Assembly: GCA_903921605.1 (NCBI GenBank)
Contig: CAIXQV010000854.1
Location: 1-23,590 of the forward strand
Direction of reading: 5' to 3'
Length of the DNA stretch: 23,590 nt
Source: an uncultured Planctomycetaceae bacterium
GTDB taxonomy: Bacteria; Planctomycetota; Planctomycetia; Planctomycetales; Planctomycetaceae
Numbering within the stretch: position 1 is the stretch's first letter; the number at the start of each line of letters is the position of its first letter. The position numbers and the translations under genes were made by a program. The notes beneath the pieces were generated by a model, which was not told where the DNA came from, made no database searches, and was given only the letters and a program-made list of their open reading frames with translations. Below, piece by piece: positions 14,223 to 23,590 of the stretch.

Positions 14223-16605
14223 AGTGGCGTGATGAGTTCGGGGCGAAGAATCGTCCAGCGGGAGAAAGTAGCAGGGCCGGCAACAGCAACAGGTCTCCCA
14301 ACAGGGCAAGCAACAGCAGAATCGCCATCAGAATTGCGAATCGACTGGTTGGCACAAAGTCGCTGAAGGCGAACACCATCAAACCAATCCCACAGGAAAC
14401 TGATGTCTGGATCATTGCTACGCCACAGTGCTGATAAGCAGATAAGACCGCTGAAAATCGAGAGACTCCTGGTTGATTGACTGTTCGTCGAAAGAAGGCG
14501 AGGAAGTGCAGTGTGTCATCCACTGCGATTCCTAACGCGATACTTGCTGTCATCACTGTTCCGATATCCATGGGATGCTGAAGCCATCCCATCCATCCAA
14601 ACGCAATTACGATGGGGAAGACGTTCGATGCCATTGCCAGAATTCCACTGATGATTCCGGCTTCGACAATTGTCATGGTCAGCGTGATGACAAGAAAAGC
14701 AGAGACCAAACTGTTGAACAGGTCTGTCAGCAACTGTCCCTGAATCTGATGCACGAGGGGCATAATTCCGGATGTTGTGACTGTCACACCTTTCGGGAGT
14801 TGCTTCTGTGAGTAGAGTTCATCGAGAACGACCTTGCGAACATTTTCGAGGATTTCGCCATAGTTAAGTGGTTCCAGAGCGCTGACATGAGCAGTCAGTC
14901 TCCAGATCTCTCCCTTTTCAGTTGTTCTCAATGTTCCCATCTCGTGGAACGCTGGTTTGGCCAGATGGACGGCTTTGTTCAGCATCGCTGCTTTCATTTT
15001 GTCAGGCAGCGATTCCATCGAGGGCAGGCGAGGAAAGACGGTCAGAGCAGAGGTCGTGGCGTGGACTGCCGAATGCTTTTGAACGGAATCGTTGATGCGC
15101 CACAACAAGTCCATCTTTAATCGGTCGTTCATATGGCAAGTGTTATCGAAAGTCAGCAGGACTTCGATGGGGACAAGCGGGCCGAGGTGCTTTTCAAGCC
15201 ACTCGTAGTCCTGCATGATGCGGCTATCGTGAGGAAACAGAGTTTCGATGCGAATTGATGTCTTGAGCTTCGGTAGTCCGGCGACCCCTGTCAGCATGAT
15301 GCCGAACAGCAAGAACAACGCTAGTGGATTTCTGCGGTCAAGGAAAGAGGCCAGCCAGGACCAGAACAAGGCTGTCCTCGAATGTTGAAGAGGATTTGAA
15401 TTCTCCGTCGTGACGAGAACAGGATGCTCTCCTGGTTCCGGGTTAAACGGTCCATGCTCTGGCTGGCTACTATGGTTGCGCCGGCCAATAAGAATCATGG
15501 AGCAGGGGATCACAGCGAGAACTGTTGCGGTGGTCGTCAAGACTCCAATTGTGCCATAGATTCCGAACAGCCGAATCGGCTCGAGTCCACTGACCATCAG
15601 CGATGCCGTTCCCATCGCAGTTGTTCCCAGCGAGAGGACACTTGGCAGCCAGCCTTTGCGAAAGGCTTCGATAGCCGCCGCCTGTGGCGACAACGAAGAG
15701 CCCGCATTCTGATAGTAGTTCATCAGATGTATTCCGCCTGATACGGTCAGGACCTGTACCAATGGTGGCAGAATGATGATAAGGGCACTGAGCGTTTCGC
15801 CCGTGTAATGAATTACCGCCAGCAGAACGGCTTGACAGAAACAAGCTGTGAGAAAGACAACAAGGCCCCCGATAAATGATCGAAGTGACCACCAGCAGAT
15901 AATAAAAATGACAATCGCGGAAGGTGCCGCAAACTTCGTCAGGGACTGATGACTGGCCGCGTCGACAGTGAGACCGTCAATGACAGGCCCCGCCAGATGA
16001 ATGTCAGCGGGTTTCACCTTACAGAAGTTCTGGATGCTCTCTTGAATGGCGCTGACAATTTCGGCTCTGACAGCGAGTCCTGCGGCATTGAGAGTCACAA
16101 TCACACAGGTCGTGCGTCCATCCGGGCCGATCAGGCTGCCCTGCAGACGCTGAACGGCCACTTCAGGCGTAATCTCTGGAGTGGAGGGGCCTGCCGGTGT
16201 ATCCGGAATTGGAAGTCCTTCGTCAAAACTCTGGCCCTGTGCATCTGGCACCGGTGAGCCCTGAGTGAGTTTCATGACGACTTCGCGGCCCGAAACGACT
16301 TGATGAAGCAGAGATACACCAGCGCTGTCGTGGAATCGTGGGGATTGCCGGAGATCATTGGTCAGCAGATCGAGCCGCTCATCGGTCCAAAAACATTCCG
16401 GCCAACTGGCGATTACGACATCTCCGGGGCCAAACAGCTCAACAAATTCGTCGTACTGACGGCGTTCCGCAAAGGTGGCATCAACCCAGTCGATGGGCGA
16501 GTTGTTGCTCGACTTCAACGCATTGACAGCGCCAAACGCGATCACCGGCAACAGGAGCCCGACATAGATCGCTACCAGGCGAATGCGGGAGATAACAGCG
16601 TCCAT
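14194..16605 (-). CDS. MMPL/RND-superfamily transporter
   Basis: The protein has about 803 residues and the two-fold layout of RND permeases. Each half has one helix, a large periplasmic loop and a bundle of five helices. The first bundle starts near FAAPSAIVIFIICWW and the second near LVSAFLVITLTMTIV. ALGIAVDDTLHFL at about residue 695 carries the paired Asp of the proton relay. Relatives export lipids, hopanoids or glycolipids, which fits a neighbour that makes a polyketide lipid. An upstream TTG at 16662 would add 19 residues; the ATG at 16605 is preferred as it starts just before the first membrane helix. The gene is tail to tail with the PKS and is not in its operon. Confidence 0.88.
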   Translation of the reverse strand: MDAVISRIRLVAIYVGLLLPVIAFGAVNALKSSNNSPIDWVDATFAERRQYDEFVELFGPGDVVIASWPECFWTDERLDLLTNDLRQSPRFHDSAGVSLLHQVVSGREVVMKLTQGSPVPDAQGQSFDEGLPIPDTPAGPSTPEITPEVAVQRLQGSLIGPDGRTTCVIVTLNAAGLAVRAEIVSAIQESIQNFCKVKPADIHLAGPVIDGLTVDAASHQSLTKFAAPSAIVIFIICWWSLRSFIGGLVVFLTACFCQAVLLAVIHYTGETLSALIIILPPLVQVLTVSGGIHLMNYYQNAGSSLSPQAAAIEAFRKGWLPSVLSLGTTAMGTASLMVSGLEPIRLFGIYGTIGVLTTTATVLAVIPCSMILIGRRNHSSQPEHGPFNPEPGEHPVLVTTENSNPLQHSRTALFWSWLASFLDRRNPLALFLLFGIMLTGVAGLPKLKTSIRIETLFPHDSRIMQDYEWLEKHLGPLVPIEVLLTFDNTCHMNDRLKMDLLWRINDSVQKHSAVHATTSALTVFPRLPSMESLPDKMKAAMLNKAVHLAKPAFHEMGTLRTTEKGEIWRLTAHVSALEPLNYGEILENVRKVVLDELYSQKQLPKGVTVTTSGIMPLVHQIQGQLLTDLFNSLVSAFLVITLTMTIVEAGIISGILAMASNVFPIVIAFGWMGWLQHPMDIGTVMTASIALGIAVDDTLHFLAFFRRTVNQPGVSRFSAVLSAYQHCGVAMIQTSVSCGIGLMVFAFSDFVPTSRFAILMAILLLLALLGDLLLLPALLLSPAGRFFAPNSSRHSTESTPTQH

Positions 16606-16991
16606 CGAAGATGCAGTTCCGTCTGATTTGTTTCCGGGCGTCCTGTTCTCCGGCAGAGACAACAGCGGGGATTGATAAGGATTGTGTCAGATTCAGAAGT
16701 TTTAAGCGATCTCTGATGAGGATGGGGAAACAGAATTACCAGCCTCGTCGCCCCATAATATTTTTCGATCTGCCGACTGGATCGATTTGCCCCCCGGGGC
16801 ACGTGAGAAGCCACGTATGCGACGGCGGGTTCTGAAGCACGTTCCCGCGCGGTGAGTTCATTCAGATGCTGGGAAGGTATGAATGGAAAGTCTGGTCAGG
16901 CGATCTTATGAGATTCGTTGAAAAGGTCGTAGGCAATTTTGCTCTTAGCAGGAGCAGTTTTTCTACGCAGTTGTTCACTACTTGCGCGGAC
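16606..16991. other. Intergenic region between exporter and giant gene
   Basis: About 385 bases separate two minus-strand genes. I see no convincing ORF, RNA gene or consensus promoter. TGCTC and GAGCA around 16940-16956, followed by GTTTTT, make a weak hairpin plus T-run only on the plus strand, where no gene needs ending. The length suggests that the exporter has its own promoter here. Confidence 0.5.
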
Positions 16992-19900
16992 TCAGCCCCT
17001 CGAATTCGAAGGCCTGTCTGGTGGTCGCACTCCTGATCGCGACTTCGATGCTGAGCTGTCTTCAATTCCTGAGGAATCACCCCGAGATGCACGGCTTGAG
17101 GGCTCGTCGACAGCGACGGGGACATTAATGACCTTCGCATCGATTGGAATAAGAGTTGTTTCAGTACTTGCTTCGCGATTTCGAGCAAAGGCCGCTACTG
17201 AGAGCACAAAGAGTCCAACAACGAGTGAGAAGACGGCTGGCATCTCTCCGCGCTCGCTGATTAATAAAGAGAATTCCTGATGCTCAGTGGAAAGTTTGCA
17301 GGTGGCTGATGCATGGAGTCTTCGGCCGGTCTTTTCAAATCTTTGAAGAAACTCTTTGCGAAACGACAACTGTAGCCGGACCAATGAATCACGAGAGGGG
17401 AGCATCTCCAGAGATCGACCTGACTCAGGGACTGCTGATTCGGCGTGCAAGAGACTGGTGTCAATATCGGCCTGCTGTGCTGATGGCAGTGTCGTCAGGG
17501 AAATAGCAGGCACGCCGGGACGGACAAATCGAGGTGTTCCTCTCTCTGCAAAGACGGTTAGAAAGCCTCGAGTCACACAATTCACTGGGTAAGGGGGATA
17601 CAATTCCAGTTCAGGTGAGGTGCCTTCGAGGTCAATTCTGCGTCCCAGCCAACGCAACTTCAAAGTTGTCACTGGTTTCAGCAAATCTACCACGAGAGAT
17701 TTATGGGAACCATCATCCCATCGCGTCGATTCGTCAGTCTCAACTTCTGTGACGACCGTTTCCGCTGGAATCTTCACAAGACACTTTGATGGTATGTCGG
17801 CCGCATAGAGCAGAACGAGAGTTTCCCCCACCGCCGACTGGCCTGAACAATACCAGACGACTGTATCCGTGTTGGCGACGATCTCACGAACCGTCTCGGC
17901 AGTGCCGGAATCCTGAACAGCGGGGGCAGGAATGAGAAGTCTGGATTCGGTCAGATCCGGCCCGTCAGGCAGATTCAGGAGTCCTGACTTCTTGATCTCT
18001 GCCTCTTTACCTACGGACAATGCGGCGTTGGAAAGCCATGTTGGGATAGCCGACAACACATTCTTCAACGCTGCGGTGTGTTCTGCGGATCCGACAGAGG
18101 CATCGATTGGAACGAGAAGCAGATTGTCCCATCGCATTTCGTGAAGAAGATCGGGGAACTGATAGCTGACAGAACGCTGGCGATCGTCCACTGTTCCGGC
18201 AGGCAAAGTCCAGATGACGGTGAACTCCGGCTGGTCGAACATTTCTCTAACGACACTCTGGTCTGCAACAAAACTGTCTTCGTCATGAGACAACGTGAGT
18301 GCCCTTTGTTCGATCAATACGAAAGGTTCTCGAATAAAAGTCGGTGCTTCTTTAAATCTGACCTGCAAGGGACCATGGCTTCCAGACCACTGACTGATAT
18401 GCAGAACGAATGTCACCTGATCGGCTGACCTGATCGCGGCCAGTGATCCCGTTGGCTCTACGGGACGTGCTCGCACAAGAACGATGGGCTCAGTTTCATT
18501 CACCACCTGCATTCGGATAGGTGTTTCCGGTGGAATTCTATCGCCAGGCCCCAGCCGATTATCCGGAACTGCTCCCCCAAGCTTTTGAATTGAGAGACTG
18601 AGCCCGTCTCGGTCCTGGACCGTCATGGCAGATTCAAAGAACGCATTCTGGAGATGCGGACTGTGCAATGAGATGGTTGTATCGTCGGGGCGAATTTTCT
18701 GCTGCCCGGTGAGTGTGATGCTGTGTGCGCCAGTAGTTCCTTCCTTCAGTTGGATTACGAGTTGATCACCTCGTCTATTCCATGAATCCAGACGGTTGGC
18801 CTCTCCGGCGACGACCTGGACATCAGTCACTACGACGGTCGAACTGAGCGTAAGACGATGGCGAAAGACGGGGAGCACAGAAGTCTCGACATCGATCTGG
18901 TACTTCCATTCAATCTCTCCTTCACGAATATCAGCATTCTGAGAGATACGAACTTCGTTTACACTTGTTCGTGGAATCAGGCTTATCTCAACCGTTTCAT
19001 TTCCAGAAGGAACGCGAAAGACAACATCTGAACGCCGTAGCCATTGTCCCCAATCGGACTGCAGGTCAGGGAAAGCCGCAGTTGAGATTTGTTCGCCCTG
19101 AGGCTGAAGTACAGAAAAGACGGAGTTGGTTCTTACTGCGAGCAGCAAGTCCGGAGCGACAACGCAATCCGAAAACTGCTGAAGCTCAGAAACCGGCACT
19201 GGCTGTTTTTGAACATCTCCGGGAATGATCCGAACCAATTGAAAAACCAGCACAAAGCTGTCGCCGGCACCCGGAGGAAGTTGAATCACCGCATTCTGGT
19301 CCGTTACCGACCATAGCAAGTCCGTAATGACATCGGCACCGGTGGTTGCTGAGACAGTATTCAGGCGAAATCCTGCAGGAATTCGATAACGAACTTCCGG
19401 CGTCAGCTTGTTCCAACGGGTAAAACGGCAGATGCAGTTCATGATTTGTTGGCCGGCGTTGGCCTCACAGATGCCTAGAATCTGAACTGTTGCCGAGCGG
19501 GGACTCCCTCGTACAATCTCATTCTGGAGCAGTCGAATATCGACTCCATCAGACATTCCCAAACTATTGAGTTCAGTTACACCAGCCGCAGGTTTCCACT
19601 GGATTGCTCCCTCCGGAGACTGTGCTCTTGCACTGGAGTATAAATCTGCAGGGCATATAACTTCGACCGTGGCTTCGGGGCAGGGCAGGCTGGGTAGCCG
19701 GAATTGGACCCCCGATGTTTGTCTTGAGGTCACAGGCCGCAATCGACACTCAATTGTGTGCACAGTGAAGGCATCAAGGGAGCCCGCATCCACGGAGGTT
19801 GAAATTACTGAACGATCTTCTGCAGAGAGGAACTTAGAGTCTTCCACTGAACGAGACGGGAGTAGACTGGAAGCAGGGATTTGGACAACGATTGAATCTG

Positions 19901-22900
19901 TGCCAAAAGGTTCCGGGAGGACCGGGATCCCGTCGACCCGGCATTCAACAAGATGAGAACCCTGCAGCGGAATACGCAACGCCGACTCTTCCTTGCCGCT
20001 GATAGCAGAAACTCCCACTGTGAGCCGAACTTCCAGAGAATTCGCGGCCTCTGCCACGATTTTCGCATGCAGCTTTGTGACAACAGCCGGTGGCATCAGA
20101 CTCTTTTGATCAATCGTGTTTCGCTGAAAACGATCAAAGATATCACGGCGAACGTAAACGATATCTGCGTCCGATAATTCAACGTCTGTCATCAGCACGT
20201 CAATGCCTCGACTTTGTTTTGGAGGGATCACCTCTCCCGAATTTCCGCCGGTTCGTAGTAGGGGAGTATTGGCGGGCGCTGGACTTTGCCATGCAGCGGC
20301 AGGCTGGGAATAACCGATGACCACAATCATGATGCATGACTGAATCCAAAGGCCCTTCAAAGGCGTTCGGATCCAATTCCAGCGACTCAACATCACGATT
20401 GTCAAACCAACGCAGAGCCCCCAGAACGCTCCTTCAAGTGTTGCAGTGACTACAGGAGTTTTTACGAGCACGCTGACAGCAAGAAACCCAAGGGCCAGAA
20501 AGGCTGTTGGGACACGGTAGCGTGCTGCAGGATTGCGGAAGGCTATGCAGCTGAATGTCAGTAAAAGAAAGGTCCCTGCTGCGATCGCAAGTCGACGACG
20601 TAACTGAGTCACCTGAATGACCACCGCTGTTTTTGACTCGATAGTGTCGATCAGGGTCTGCGGCTGCCAGCCCTGAACCGCTGCAAGTTGCCATTGAATG
20701 ATGAACTGCCGGATTTCCGCAGGAACGGAGCGAGAATCCTGAGACTGCATCATTCGGCTTCCGTCAGTCGCGCTGATCAGGAGTCGGTCCAGAATCCCGG
20801 AGATGACGGCAGGTTCAGTCGCAGCAAATGGATTTGCGGGGGACTGCAGTTCGAGTTCCGGATCTACGAGGAAGTGATGAGTGCATTGCGGAACTGCCAG
20901 ATCATTCAGAAAAAGTCGGGGAAGTTCACGTTCTCCTGTGACGCGCCGAGAAAGACTGGCTGATTCCGTCCACCGCACGATGACCTGGCAGTCTGCAGAG
21001 GTCAGAGGTAGTGGAATAGAAAAGCCCGCGGGCGTTTGCTGAAGCTGCACACGATGTCCGTCGACAAGAACGAGTGGATGCAGATGTTCCGGCAATGCCA
21101 GTGGCAATGAATTCTGTCCCGCGCTGCGAGCGACATTTGCGACGGCCAGAAGTTCACGGTGCAGGGATCCACTTTCCTCACTGATCAGATGCAGAACATG
21201 CAGGTCGATTGCCTGACCTGACTCCAGCCCCGGATTCACATCGACTCTGACACGAACAGCCGAAAGACCAGGGGGTAACTTCCAGACCGTTGATTGTGGT
21301 TCTGAATCCCGATTGTCTCTGGCCAGGCCACTGACGGAGAGTAGTCCTTCATCGCTGGCGAATAATTGAAGCGTCCCTTCGAGTGGCAGTGTTGAGTCCG
21401 GTACAGGGATTGTGGCGGTGAATTCAGGACTTACCGTCCGTCGAGATTCGCACCGAACAACAACAGGCGATCCCGTGCCGGGATTCTTTATCGGTATCGT
21501 CCATCGCTTCCATTCAGATGTCAGGTCGGGATCGTCTACGCGTCGGGCGGCAACAGATTCACCATCGATGGTCCATCTCAGATCAGGACTCGCGCTGGAC
21601 GTTACAGTCACAGTGAGATTGTTGTTCGTCTGCATTTCCACAGGGATCTGAATTCGTGAGTTCTCCACAATCAGCCCGTCTGTGATTCGGATTGTGTGCT
21701 CAAATTGCTGTTCAGTGCCAATCAGATTGTTCGCTGGAGAATAGATTTGTGGCGTCAACGATATTGCATTTCCCGTTTCGAAGGCTTCCATACCGGAAAG
21801 AAAACGACTGGCCGGGAACCATGACATCTGTTGCAGCACTTCGTCGCGACTCATTGAGCGACGTCCCATGCTCCATCGTCGCTGGAGGTCGGTGTTCAGA
21901 GTAAATGCGGGTGGAAACATCACGACTGAAATGGTTCTTTCGGACTCCGGAATCGACTGCAGCGGAAGCGCGAGTAACAATTGGTCCGCATTGTCGGTCT
22001 GTTGCAACTGAATCTCGAGCAGACGCGATGCTCCCGGTTCAAGTGCTTCCGGAAGATGAACTGTCAGCAAACTGGCATCTGACGCAGAACTCACATCGGT
22101 CGCTTCAAAAAACAGAGAGCGGGAGTTAGATGCATAGCGGACTGCGATCACTTGCCATCCCGGGGTCACAGGCCACCTCAGTTCCACAACAGGAGCCGCC
22201 TCACAACTGACATTCGTAAGGCAGCGGACTGTTGCGAGACGCCCGGCCGGCTCGACAATAGTTGCAAGGGCTTCACTGATTCGTGGTTGGTTCGTTGACG
22301 TGCGAACGACTGCGGATGCCTCGGGCAGAAACTGAGTCAGTTGATACTCCCTTGACTGATCAGGGCGGGTAACAACATCTCGTTCCTGAATTCCAACCAG
22401 AGTCCACTCATCAAGCTTGATCGCTGACGGAAGTAACACGCTGATCTGGCTCATCGGCAGAAGAATCAGGCCTTTATATTGATTGTCCGTGCTAACCCAA
22501 TGAGATGGCGAAAGCATGGGGAGGTTCCATGTTTCGGACTGAGGCAGTATGGACTCTGCTGAGATCGTTATCACGGCCCCTGATGTCATCTTCGGGATCG
22601 ACATCTTCAAAAGGAATTGATTATTCTCTTTTACAACGGACCAATCGACAGGCCGCTTATCCTCAAGAGAAACCTCATTGACTCGCATGCTTTCCGGAAT
22701 GCGGGCCACGATTGTAATCGGATGAATAACCGATGTGGGTAAGCCAATTGTCCAGCGCGAAGCCAGTATTTCTCCGGAAGCAATATGGCTGGCAGTGAAA
22801 CCGTTTAGCGTCAGAGATTCCTGAGACTTCAGGTCAGACTGGGGTCGACAACTTATCGTCAAACGTGACGAATCCCCCGGGATAAGAGTCCACGTCGAAC

Positions 22901-23588
22901 GCGACTCAGAAATCTCCGGGCCAAGAACTAAACTTCCAACGCTGCTGACATGAATTCCAGGAGGAGTATGCAGCAGGAATTTCGAAGTTGTGGCTTTCGG
23001 CAGTGAGAACCGAAACATGACGACGTTGCCGGCCACAAGCCCTTCGGCCGTCCATGTGCCGGAAAGAAGGGTCGGCACGCCGGATCGGAGCACAAATATC
23101 CGTCGTGAGGCGTCGGATCCAAGTGTCACGAGCCCCTGATCATCCGTTAGTTTCAGTTGCTGAAGGTTGGTTGTTCCCAACAACAGCGGCCCTCCAGTGG
23201 ATCGTTCGGAACCGTTTCCGTTTTGAATTTCGGACTGAGACTGTGGAGTCAAAGTGAGTTGGTCGTCACTGCTGGCTGTTGAATGTTCTTCATTCTCATA
23301 GAATCGGAGTTCAACCTTGCCCGTGGTGATCCGGGAGCCCTCCAGAGTGGCTTCGTACAACGCGTTGCTGATTCTCGATCGATTCTTTGCGAACTCAGGT
23401 TGTTCGGATTCCTGACTCTTTGTCCGAATCTCGTCTAATCCGCTCCGTGGTACTGGAACATATTCTCCGGCGTTCGCACGCTGTCTGATCTCATCAAGAG
23501 GCACGGTTTCAGTCGAGAGTTCTGGAGTCTCGTTCTGCGCATGATCGCTCGGATTCGATCCATCGGTCGAATTCTGCATCAGCATCAT
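16992..23588 (-). CDS. Giant membrane-anchored beta-rich protein (possibly truncated by window edge)
   Basis: The reading frame is open to the window edge. The first ATG gives 2198 residues, but no signal peptide follows it, so the true start probably lies outside. Residues 1-995 are a Ser/Thr/Val-rich, beta-type extracytoplasmic region. About 996-1095 holds four hydrophobic helices (for example AIAAGTFLLLTFSCIAF, FLALGFLAVSVLV). The last, WIQSCIMIVVIGYSQPAAAW, reads like a signal peptide with its cleavage site. A second beta-rich region spans about 1100-2105. A final helix, VFSLVVGLFVLSVAAFA (about 2110-2128), is followed by a polar tail of about 70 residues. Both halves appear to open with a similar motif (YVPVPRSGLDEIRTK; VYVRRDIFDRFQRN) followed by a similar strand pattern, suggesting duplication or gene fusion. 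No catalytic motif or known domain was recognised. A cell-envelope structural role is only a guess. Confidence 0.82.
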   Translation of the reverse strand: MMLMQNSTDGSNPSDHAQNETPELSTETVPLDEIRQRANAGEYVPVPRSGLDEIRTKSQESEQPEFAKNRSRISNALYEATLEGSRITTGKVELRFYENEEHSTASSDDQLTLTPQSQSEIQNGNGSERSTGGPLLLGTTNLQQLKLTDDQGLVTLGSDASRRIFVLRSGVPTLLSGTWTAEGLVAGNVVMFRFSLPKATTSKFLLHTPPGIHVSSVGSLVLGPEISESRSTWTLIPGDSSRLTISCRPQSDLKSQESLTLNGFTASHIASGEILASRWTIGLPTSVIHPITIVARIPESMRVNEVSLEDKRPVDWSVVKENNQFLLKMSIPKMTSGAVITISAESILPQSETWNLPMLSPSHWVSTDNQYKGLILLPMSQISVLLPSAIKLDEWTLVGIQERDVVTRPDQSREYQLTQFLPEASAVVRTSTNQPRISEALATIVEPAGRLATVRCLTNVSCEAAPVVELRWPVTPGWQVIAVRYASNSRSLFFEATDVSSASDASLLTVHLPEALEPGASRLLEIQLQQTDNADQLLLALPLQSIPESERTISVVMFPPAFTLNTDLQRRWSMGRRSMSRDEVLQQMSWFPASRFLSGMEAFETGNAISLTPQIYSPANNLIGTEQQFEHTIRITDGLIVENSRIQIPVEMQTNNNLTVTVTSSASPDLRWTIDGESVAARRVDDPDLTSEWKRWTIPIKNPGTGSPVVVRCESRRTVSPEFTATIPVPDSTLPLEGTLQLFASDEGLLSVSGLARDNRDSEPQSTVWKLPPGLSAVRVRVDVNPGLESGQAIDLHVLHLISEESGSLHRELLAVANVARSAGQNSLPLALPEHLHPLVLVDGHRVQLQQTPAGFSIPLPLTSADCQVIVRWTESASLSRRVTGERELPRLFLNDLAVPQCTHHFLVDPELELQSPANPFAATEPAVISGILDRLLISATDGSRMMQSQDSRSVPAEIRQFIIQWQLAAVQGWQPQTLIDTIESKTAVVIQVTQLRRRLAIAAGTFLLLTFSCIAFRNPAARYRVPTAFLALGFLAVSVLVKTPVVTATLEGAFWGLCVGLTIVMLSRWNWIRTPLKGLWIQSCIMIVVIGYSQPAAAWQSPAPANTPLLRTGGNSGEVIPPKQSRGIDVLMTDVELSDADIVYVRRDIFDRFQRNTIDQKSLMPPAVVTKLHAKIVAEAANSLEVRLTVGVSAISGKEESALRIPLQGSHLVECRVDGIPVLPEPFGTDSIVVQIPASSLLPSRSVEDSKFLSAEDRSVISTSVDAGSLDAFTVHTIECRLRPVTSRQTSGVQFRLPSLPCPEATVEVICPADLYSSARAQSPEGAIQWKPAAGVTELNSLGMSDGVDIRLLQNEIVRGSPRSATVQILGICEANAGQQIMNCICRFTRWNKLTPEVRYRIPAGFRLNTVSATTGADVITDLLWSVTDQNAVIQLPPGAGDSFVLVFQLVRIIPGDVQKQPVPVSELQQFSDCVVAPDLLLAVRTNSVFSVLQPQGEQISTAAFPDLQSDWGQWLRRSDVVFRVPSGNETVEISLIPRTSVNEVRISQNADIREGEIEWKYQIDVETSVLPVFRHRLTLSSTVVVTDVQVVAGEANRLDSWNRRGDQLVIQLKEGTTGAHSITLTGQQKIRPDDTTISLHSPHLQNAFFESAMTVQDRDGLSLSIQKLGGAVPDNRLGPGDRIPPETPIRMQVVNETEPIVLVRARPVEPTGSLAAIRSADQVTFVLHISQWSGSHGPLQVRFKEAPTFIREPFVLIEQRALTLSHDEDSFVADQSVVREMFDQPEFTVIWTLPAGTVDDRQRSVSYQFPDLLHEMRWDNLLLVPIDASVGSAEHTAALKNVLSAIPTWLSNAALSVGKEAEIKKSGLLNLPDGPDLTESRLLIPAPAVQDSGTAETVREIVANTDTVVWYCSGQSAVGETLVLLYAADIPSKCLVKIPAETVVTEVETDESTRWDDGSHKSLVVDLLKPVTTLKLRWLGRRIDLEGTSPELELYPPYPVNCVTRGFLTVFAERGTPRFVRPGVPAISLTTLPSAQQADIDTSLLHAESAVPESGRSLEMLPSRDSLVRLQLSFRKEFLQRFEKTGRRLHASATCKLSTEHQEFSLLISERGEMPAVFSLVVGLFVLSVAAFARNREASTETTLIPIDAKVINVPVAVDEPSSRASRGDSSGIEDSSASKSRSGVRPPDRPSNSRG

Positions 23589-23590
23589 CA

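Noticed and set aside
16939..16961. TGCTC/GAGCA hairpin followed by GTTTTT
   Set aside because: The T-run suits only plus-strand transcripts, but no plus-strand gene ends nearby. The stem is only five base pairs.

Overview
The window looks like chromosomal DNA of a planctomycete. This rests on overall style: moderate GC, few Shine-Dalgarno sequences, a very large Ser/Thr-rich secreted-type protein, and a mix of primary metabolism with a small type III polyketide synthase (PKS) locus. No rRNA, tRNA, CRISPR array, insertion sequence or phage gene was seen. The assignment is inference, not proof.

Layout. 1-1830: a possible tail of an upstream gene, then a secreted or lipid-anchored protein with two tandem cyanophycinase-like domains. 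1831-2048: a convergent intergenic gap holding four related hairpins arranged as two inverted pairs (REPIN-like). 2049-3229 (minus): a TRIC/UPF0126 cation channel translationally coupled to a single-pass membrane protein of unknown function. 3230-5132: citramalate synthase (cimA, first step of the pyruvate route to isoleucine), preceded by a 25-codon isoleucine-rich leader peptide, a possible antiterminator and a strong intrinsic terminator. Together these look like a ribosome-mediated attenuator. 5214-6176: a SAM methyltransferase. 6336-8438: polyphosphate kinase (ppk1).

8407-16605: a probable lipid/phenolic secondary-metabolism locus. Rightward is a tight three-gene operon: methyltransferase, FAD-dependent oxidoreductase and type III PKS. 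It has the same three enzyme types as the Streptomyces srsABC phenolic-lipid operon. Leftward from the shared gap run a secreted YceI-like lipocalin, a tocopherol-methyltransferase-like enzyme and an integral-membrane NnrU/MddA-like methyltransferase. An MMPL/RND exporter overlaps the PKS gene tail to tail. One can imagine PKS synthesis, methylation and hydroxylation, carriage by the lipocalin and export by the RND pump, but only the three-gene operon is firmly linked.

16992-23588 (minus): one giant ORF of about 2200 residues, open to the window edge. Two large beta-rich extracytoplasmic halves are joined by a four-helix membrane region that ends like a signal peptide, and the C-terminus has a further anchor. 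The halves seem to begin with related motifs, suggesting an ancient duplication or gene fusion.
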